DNA of 64,000 nt from Candidatus Poribacteria bacterium (lineage in GTDB: Bacteria > Poribacteria > WGA-4E > WGA-3G), in NCBI GenBank assembly GCA_009841255.1, contig VXMD01000067.1, positions 1-64,000 on the forward strand, read 5' to 3'. Positions 59,220 through 64,000 of the stretch are shown here, one piece after another. The translations under genes and the position numbers were made by a program. Below the pieces are notes generated by a model, which had not been told where the DNA came from, did not search any database, and saw only the letters and a program-made list of their open reading frames with translations. The number at the start of each line of letters is the position of its first letter. Within the stretch, counting starts at the first letter, position 1.

Positions 59220-59587
59220 TAATAGGGAAAATTATCAACGACCAAGAAGCCGCCATTGAACTAGAGGTTGTTAGCAGGGATCAGTTGGAAAAATTTGAAA
59301 TAATTATTGATACAGGCTTCAGCGGAGAACTGACGCTACCTGGGAGTTTAATCGATCGTCTGAGACTTCCAAGGGTTGGTGATCTCCCGATAATTCTTGG
59401 TGATGGATATGAGGTAAGCGTAGAAATGTATCTTGCAGTAGTGTTATGGCACGGTGAAAAACGCATCGTGCAAGTGCTACGTACAGATGATGGCAAACCG
59501 TTAATCGGTATGTCCCTTCTCCATGGAAATCGTTTGATATTAGATGTCATAACCGATGGCGAGGTAACAATTGAGCCTTTGTCGTAG
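59216..59587 (+). CDS. Clan AA (retropepsin-like) aspartic protease
   Basis: 123 residues, starting MIIGKIINDQEAAIELEVVS. The single catalytic triad is DTGFSGELTLP, followed by a flap region (GDGYEVSVEMY) and the C-terminal signature GKPLIGMSLLHGNRL with ILG-like Gly. One Asp per chain means it works as a dimer, like retropepsin. It overlaps the preceding gene by four bases, so both are translated together. The target is unknown. Confidence 0.8.
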   Translation: MIIGKIINDQEAAIELEVVSRDQLEKFEIIIDTGFSGELTLPGSLIDRLRLPRVGDLPIILGDGYEVSVEMYLAVVLWHGEKRIVQVLRTDDGKPLIGMSLLHGNRLILDVITDGEVTIEPLS

Positions 59588-59649
59588 GAAAATTACGGTA
59601 CCCTATAGGCTCGGAGATACCTATTGACTTGATTTTCTTGTTTAGAAAA

Positions 59650-60810
59650 ATGAATGAACAGACCCTACTCCAACAAATCACAGATTTCTGTCGCTTGCTC
59701 CGACAGATGGGCATCAATGTGACGACGACCAACCAGTTGAGTTGGTGCGAGAGCGTTCAACTGATCGACATCGGCGAGCGGGAGGCGTTTTACCATACGG
59801 CGCGCACGAACCTTATCGCTGGAGAAGCCGACCGGGAAATGTTTGACACCGCTTTTGATCTGTTTTGGCGATACCCGCGCCCAGAATTCCAAGCCGTGGA
59901 TATGGAGGCGGAGACGCCTGAACCGACCAGTCTCCAAGATCTTTCCGATGTAGATGATGAGCAGGAGATCGTGGAGCAGTGGTTGGATACCGAGGAAACT
60001 GAGGAAAGTGAGGAAGGGCAGGAGGACGATTCAACCGCTTATAGTGCTGAGGACCTCCTGAGTCGGAAGGATTTTAGTGAGTTTACGACGGAGGATATGG
60101 AGAGGGCCCGGGAGATCGTCGCGAAACTGGCGGCGGTGTTGGCGACGAAACTCAGCCGTCGAAAGGTTGTCGGCAAGAAGGGGAAAACGATTGATTTCCG
60201 ACGGAGTTGGCGGCAAAGTCTCGTACATGGCGGTGAACCGCTTGAATTAATTCGGAAACAGCAGAAAATTAAGAAAACGAAGATTCTGCTTCTCTGCGAT
60301 GTAAGCGGCTCGATGGATTGTTATGCCAAGTTTCTCATCCAATTTATCTACGGCATGCAGCAGGAACTGAGAGAAGTCGAGGTCGCAGTTTTTAGTACAC
60401 ACTTGACAAATATCACAGGACTCCTCCGGCGGAAAGGGTTAGCGGAAGGTTTGAATGAGGTCGCGAATGTCGTGCCGGACTGGTCGGGCGGAACGAAGAT
60501 TGGTGAAAGTCTGCTGGAGTTCTATCGGCAGTTCGCGCCGTCTTTTTCGGCATACCGTTCCGTCGTTATTCTTATTAGCGATGGCTGGGATCGGGGAGAT
60601 GTAGATGTATTGCGACGTTCTATGGAGATGATCCATCGGCATGCCTACCGACTCATCTGGCTCAATCCGTTGCTCGGTAGCGACGGTTATCAACCGATCT
60701 GTCGAGGTATCCGCACAGCGTTGCCTTATGTAGACTATTTCCTGCCGGCGCACAATTTGGAGAGTTTGGCACAGTTAACAAGGGTATTGATTCCGCTCTG
60801 GGCACGATGA
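59650..60810 (+). CDS. VWA-domain protein, CoxE-like
   Basis: About 386 residues from ATG 59650 (MNEQTLLQQITDFCRLLRQM); 59629 is an alternative. An acidic linker (TEETEESEEGQEDD) separates an N-terminal helical part from a C-terminal VWA domain with the MIDAS DVSGSMD, Thr in DWSGGTKIGESLLEF and Asp in LISDGWDRGD. CoxE-like proteins normally work with a MoxR AAA ATPase to insert metal cofactors or assemble enzymes; no such gene is adjacent. No strong ribosome binding site is seen. Confidence 0.85.
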   Translation: MNEQTLLQQITDFCRLLRQMGINVTTTNQLSWCESVQLIDIGEREAFYHTARTNLIAGEADREMFDTAFDLFWRYPRPEFQAVDMEAETPEPTSLQDLSDVDDEQEIVEQWLDTEETEESEEGQEDDSTAYSAEDLLSRKDFSEFTTEDMERAREIVAKLAAVLATKLSRRKVVGKKGKTIDFRRSWRQSLVHGGEPLELIRKQQKIKKTKILLLCDVSGSMDCYAKFLIQFIYGMQQELREVEVAVFSTHLTNITGLLRRKGLAEGLNEVANVVPDWSGGTKIGESLLEFYRQFAPSFSAYRSVVILISDGWDRGDVDVLRRSMEMIHRHAYRLIWLNPLLGSDGYQPICRGIRTALPYVDYFLPAHNLESLAQLTRVLIPLWAR

Positions 60811-60853
60811 AGGGTGTCTATAATTTTAAAAAATAAGATAAGGAATTTTAACT

Positions 60854-61978
60854 ATGCAAGTTCAGGCGGCGGTAATGCTCCAACCGGGGCAGATAGAGAT
60901 CCGCGAATTTGAGAAACCGTCACCCGCAGATGACGCGCTTCTCTTACAGGTAGACAGAGTCGGCATTTGTGGAAGTGATAAACACATGTATCTCGGGCAT
61001 ACCGCCCTAAAATTTCCGGTTATCCCCGGGCATGAAGTCGTTGGGACGGTTGCTGAGATCGGTAAAAATGCGAATCAGGTTATGAATGTGATGGGGGGTC
61101 CGATCAAAGCCGGTGATCGTGTGACTGTGGTGCCGGGTTCAAAGAACTGTGGTAGATGTTATTACTGTTTGCACGTGCCGGGACGTCCAACGCTCTGTAC
61201 TGGACGGACCATCTATGGATTTAGCAATAGCGAAACACCGCCGTACCTGAATGGCGAATTCGCTGAGTATACCTATATTCACGGCAATTCTTGGGTCTAT
61301 AAGATGCCGGAAAGCGTCCCTGAAGAGATTCGCGTGCTGACAGAGCCGGTAGCGGTTGCGACGCGTGCCGTTGAACGGGCGTGTGCCCCCGGTTTACCTC
61401 AAGTCGGAGATGGATACAGCATCGGGAATCGGGTTGCGGTCCTCGGATGCGGACCGATAGGTCTGCTTGTCGTCGCCGTGTTACGCGATAGCGGTGCCGG
61501 TACTATTATCGCCACTGACCTGGTTGACAGCCGGTTAGAAATGGCGAAGCAGATGGGAGCTGACGTGGTCATCAATGTGGGAGATACAACGCCTGAAGAA
61601 CGGGTGGAGCAGATTCAGGACCTCACAAACGGGGTCGGTGCGGACATTGCGATTGAGTGTGCAGGGATCCCGGCTGTTTTCTCCGAAGCGTTGGACGTCG
61701 TGAGACGGGGTGGAAAGGTCATTGAAGTCGGACATTACACCGATTCTGGAGATATCCGGGTCCGACCCCACCAGATTTGCAATAAAGACTTAGATGTTTG
61801 CGGTGTATGGGCATATCCGCAGATTCAGTTTCAAACGGCGTTGGATTTCCTCCAGATAACGCGCGCTCCGCTGCATGAATTGATAACGCATCATCTACCG
61901 TTGCACCAATTGGAAAAAGGCATTGATATGCTTGGACAAGAAGGGGTTTACAAGGTTGTGATTGAACCGCAATTGTAA
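60854..61978 (+). CDS. Zinc-dependent alcohol dehydrogenase family protein
   Basis: 374 residues: catalytic zinc Cys and His in VGICGSDKHMYLGH and IPGHEVVG, structural zinc Cys set in NCGRCYYCLHVPGRPTLC, and NAD loop AVLGCGPIGLLVVAVLRDSG with the Asp in ATDLVDSRLE indicating NAD preference. Medium-chain dehydrogenase of the sorbitol/threonine dehydrogenase type; the substrate is probably a polyol or sugar derivative. AAGGAATTTTAACT lies before the ATG. It starts 43 bases after the CoxE-like gene. Confidence 0.9.
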   Translation: MQVQAAVMLQPGQIEIREFEKPSPADDALLLQVDRVGICGSDKHMYLGHTALKFPVIPGHEVVGTVAEIGKNANQVMNVMGGPIKAGDRVTVVPGSKNCGRCYYCLHVPGRPTLCTGRTIYGFSNSETPPYLNGEFAEYTYIHGNSWVYKMPESVPEEIRVLTEPVAVATRAVERACAPGLPQVGDGYSIGNRVAVLGCGPIGLLVVAVLRDSGAGTIIATDLVDSRLEMAKQMGADVVINVGDTTPEERVEQIQDLTNGVGADIAIECAGIPAVFSEALDVVRRGGKVIEVGHYTDSGDIRVRPHQICNKDLDVCGVWAYPQIQFQTALDFLQITRAPLHELITHHLPLHQLEKGIDMLGQEGVYKVVIEPQL

Positions 61979-61996
61979 TAGCGAAACAGTGAAAAA

Positions 61997-62995
61997 ATGA
62001 AAAACTACAGAAACCTACTCATCTTGATATGTTGTCTGTCGTTGTTGAACTTCTCAATGGGCATTAAAGATGGATCCGCTGCGGATAGCGAAAGTCCTCT
62101 TCCTGAAGAATTGCCGGTAGAGGGACCGCCTCTCTTCAAAACCATAGAGGGTGCGAAAACCTACATCGTACAGCACCAGAACGAAGATGGCGGCTGGCCC
62201 CTAATTCCTGGTGGAGATAGCAATGTGGAGAACACTGCGTTCGCGGTTTGGGCATTGATCGATGCAGGATGGGGCACGGGATCACAGGTTGTTCGAATGG
62301 GGGTTCAGTACCTCAGAAATACGCAGTGGGATAATGGGAGTTGGAACAACAACACCGCGCATACCACCTTTGCGCTTGTTGCCTTAGCAGCGGCAGAGAC
62401 CGATCCCGAAGTCCGTTTTAATGGGCTGCGCTGGTTAAAGAAAGCGCAGAATCGTAGCGGTGCGTGGGGAAAAAAAGAACGGAACCCTGACAACGTTCTT
62501 TACACTGCCGCTGTATTAGCTGGTCTCAGGAAACTCGGCTTCAAACAAAACTTTGAACCGATCTCTAAAGGGGCAGATTGGCTGGCTGAAGGTATCAATT
62601 TTGATGGGGGCTGGGCGTTAGAACGTGGGGGTAAGTCTGACGTTTTCATAACGTCTTGGGTGGTCCAAGCCTTGGAAACCGTTTACGATATTGATGTCCA
62701 AATTGCCTGGCTAAAACAGTTCCAGAATGATGATGGTGGATTCGGGCGGTATAAGGGCAGTCGAAGCGATCCAGAAATCACGGCGATTGCAATTATGGCA
62801 CTCGCCGCTGGGAATGATCCGCTCAACACCCGTCGGATTGCTATCAACTATTTAACAGATGTGCGACAGGAAGATGGCAGCTTCGTCAGCAACACACCGA
62901 TTGAACTGTCGGAACCGACTGCCAATTTACAGTCAACCTGTTTCGTTCTTATCGCTATCCATGCCAAGACGGCAGATGAACTCAATTTACAATGA
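61997..62995 (+). CDS. Exported squalene-cyclase-fold protein (QW-like repeats)
   Basis: 332 residues. N-terminal signal peptide (NLLILICCLSLLNFSMGI), then alpha-alpha barrel repeats with QW-like motifs: QNEDGGWPLI, QWDNGSWNN, QNRSGAWGKK, NFDGGWALE, QNDDGGFGRY and RQEDGSFVSN. This is the prenyltransferase/squalene oxidase repeat family. The DXDD acid motif of hopene cyclases is not visible, so it is probably a binding or unknown-activity member. It follows the dehydrogenase gene after 18 bases. Its stop is close to the convergent VWA gene. Confidence 0.8.
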   Translation: MKNYRNLLILICCLSLLNFSMGIKDGSAADSESPLPEELPVEGPPLFKTIEGAKTYIVQHQNEDGGWPLIPGGDSNVENTAFAVWALIDAGWGTGSQVVRMGVQYLRNTQWDNGSWNNNTAHTTFALVALAAAETDPEVRFNGLRWLKKAQNRSGAWGKKERNPDNVLYTAAVLAGLRKLGFKQNFEPISKGADWLAEGINFDGGWALERGGKSDVFITSWVVQALETVYDIDVQIAWLKQFQNDDGGFGRYKGSRSDPEITAIAIMALAAGNDPLNTRRIAINYLTDVRQEDGSFVSNTPIELSEPTANLQSTCFVLIAIHAKTADELNLQ

Positions 62996-63029
62996 CAGAT
63001 AAATTACTAACGATGGAGAAACGGCGCAT

Positions 63030-64000
63030 CTATCTCCGCTCGTCGGCGATGGTAGACCCGGGCATGATGTAATGTTCGCCTTTGGTTGACTGAGCGACTT
63101 GACGTTGGAAGTTGTCGCCGATAGAACTACTTCGCATAGAGGTAACCCCACCGATGACGTAAACCTGCGCAAGCGCACCGCGACACACTGAAATCGCTCT
63201 GCCGGCGGTATACCCTTTTTCCGATCGTTTGCTCGTTGATTCATCTGTGACGATGATGAGGACGAGATTGCGCCCCTCTTCGGTCCGGAGTTTTGGTACG
63301 CCTTCAATGACGGCATCCAATAGGTGCTCATCACCGATTTTTGGGAGGCGAAATAGCGATTTCACCTGCTCTGGTTCCAATGGGGGTTTGGTTACAACAA
63401 TAGTACTTTCGCCGCCACCGACTGCCGCCCAAAACCGGATAATTCCAAATCGATAGTCCAGTCCCGTCGCCTTGAACACGGAGACCATGAGATCCAAACC
63501 ATCGCACGCGGCATCTGTTTTGGGTTCCATACTCAGACTGTAATCAAAGACGAACACAATATCTACTTTGCCAGGGTGACTCTGAACTAAGTTTTCCGCA
63601 ATACGCTTAAATATTCCGTCCACCCGGAGCAGTGCCTTATCGGCAATTGTCGCACCGCTCCGAATGCGCTGTCCATCCATCTTTCGCTGGTTCGAATCAA
63701 TTGGGTACCACATACCATTCGTTTCATCCGTAAGTTCCGCCTGAACCTTTTCGCTAATACCGATAAAGTTGAGTTGTACGTCGTTTTTTCGACAAAGGTC
63801 AATAATCTGTTCGCTAATTTTATTTTTCGCCTTTGTCTCTTTCCATGCAGTACGCATCCGCGAGTTGGTTACGACGACGAACTGCGTTATAATCCCTTCT
63901 CGGAATTCCAACTCATTCAAGCCTTTTACGATAGCGTCGAGTCCATATCCAGATTCAATGTTGTTTCCGGATTCGACGCGCATAGCTCGGAAAGCATTTT
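63030..64000 (-). CDS. VWA-domain protein, N terminus beyond the window
   Basis: The frame stays open to the right edge (upstream of Met 63983 it reads NAFRAM), so the gene's 5' end lies outside. At least 322 residues are visible: the last part of a first VWA-like unit (EGIITQFVVVTNSRMRT) and a second VWA domain with the MIDAS VFVFDYSLSMEPKTD (Asp-x-Ser-x-Ser), DEHLLDAVIEGV and IIVTDESTS. It may be a metal-dependent adhesion or complex-forming protein. It is convergent with the squalene-cyclase-fold gene. Confidence 0.8.
   Translation of the reverse strand, partial: NAFRAMRVESGNNIESGYGLDAIVKGLNELEFREGIITQFVVVTNSRMRTAWKETKAKNKISEQIIDLCRKNDVQLNFIGISEKVQAELTDETNGMWYPIDSNQRKMDGQRIRSGATIADKALLRVDGIFKRIAENLVQSHPGKVDIVFVFDYSLSMEPKTDAACDGLDLMVSVFKATGLDYRFGIIRFWAAVGGGESTIVVTKPPLEPEQVKSLFRLPKIGDEHLLDAVIEGVPKLRTEEGRNLVLIIVTDESTSKRSEKGYTAGRAISVCRGALAQVYVIGGVTSMRSSSIGDNFQRQVAQSTKGEHYIMPGSTIADERR

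Noticed and set aside
1-64000. tRNA, rRNA or tmRNA genes
   Set aside because: I looked for GTTCGANTC-type T-arms with paired acceptor stems and CCA ends and found none convincing.

Overview
The window looks like the chromosome of an uncultivated, Gram-negative-type bacterium. I lean towards Candidatus Poribacteria or a close relative. The reasons are the mix of a phytanoyl-CoA dioxygenase-like enzyme, Gfo/Idh/MocA oxidoreductases, a sugar-phosphate isomerase-like TIM barrel, a DUF6785-type transporter, ECF sigma control, OmpA/DUF4398 lipoproteins, TnpB elements and gene-free stretches full of dispersed repeats. This is inference from gene content; no rRNA gene is present. Promoters are easy to read (TTGACA-17-TATAAT type) and most genes have AAGGAG-like ribosome binding sites.

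1-8.5 kb is an accessory region. It holds the N-terminal part of a secreted Ig-like protein (cut by the window edge), a MITE-like element, two single-gene IS605/IS1341-type tnpB elements, three matching end hairpins, several very small genes, and about 2.4 kb of repeats carrying at least eight promoter-like sites that all face the minus strand. Within it a 340-370 bp segment with three hairpins occurs twice.

8.5-31.9 kb is mostly housekeeping and envelope biology: a UPF0182 membrane protein, a sulfotransferase-like protein, an Lgt-like transferase, LivG/LivF ATPases, DprA, an Ig-like lipoprotein with a long leader, an ECF sigma/anti-sigma pair, a 1568-residue TPR protein, a class V aminotransferase, GuaA, an OmpA-DUF4398 lipoprotein pair, L21/L27 and RNase G. 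32.4-35.6 kb holds a PorX-like response regulator fused to a PglZ domain with its own histidine kinase.

35.8-50.5 kb is metabolic: a HAD phosphatase, a TIGR01777 epimerase, an aminotransferase, a ThiF/MoeB enzyme with an unknown partner, a sulfite reductase-TusA fusion, a RelE toxin with an unusually large duplicated antitoxin, two Gfo/Idh/MocA enzymes, a TIM-barrel isomerase, a PhyH dioxygenase, an SDR and an SRAP protein.

50.8-64 kb begins with an E1-alpha dehydrogenase and then becomes accessory. It has two copies of a nucleotidyltransferase-HEPN (HepT-like) fusion, one with an N-terminal frameshift, a DUF6785 transporter, small unknown pairs, an AlkB dioxygenase next to a methyltransferase-like gene, a duplicated-domain protein overlapping a retropepsin-like protease, a CoxE-type VWA protein, a zinc alcohol dehydrogenase, a secreted squalene-cyclase-fold protein and a VWA protein that runs off the right edge.

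The best candidates for undescribed biology are the NTase-HEPN fusions and their low-GC island, the duplicated-antitoxin RelE module, the minus-strand promoter array with its duplicated structured leader, and the PorX/PorY-like pair in what is probably a non-Bacteroidota genome.
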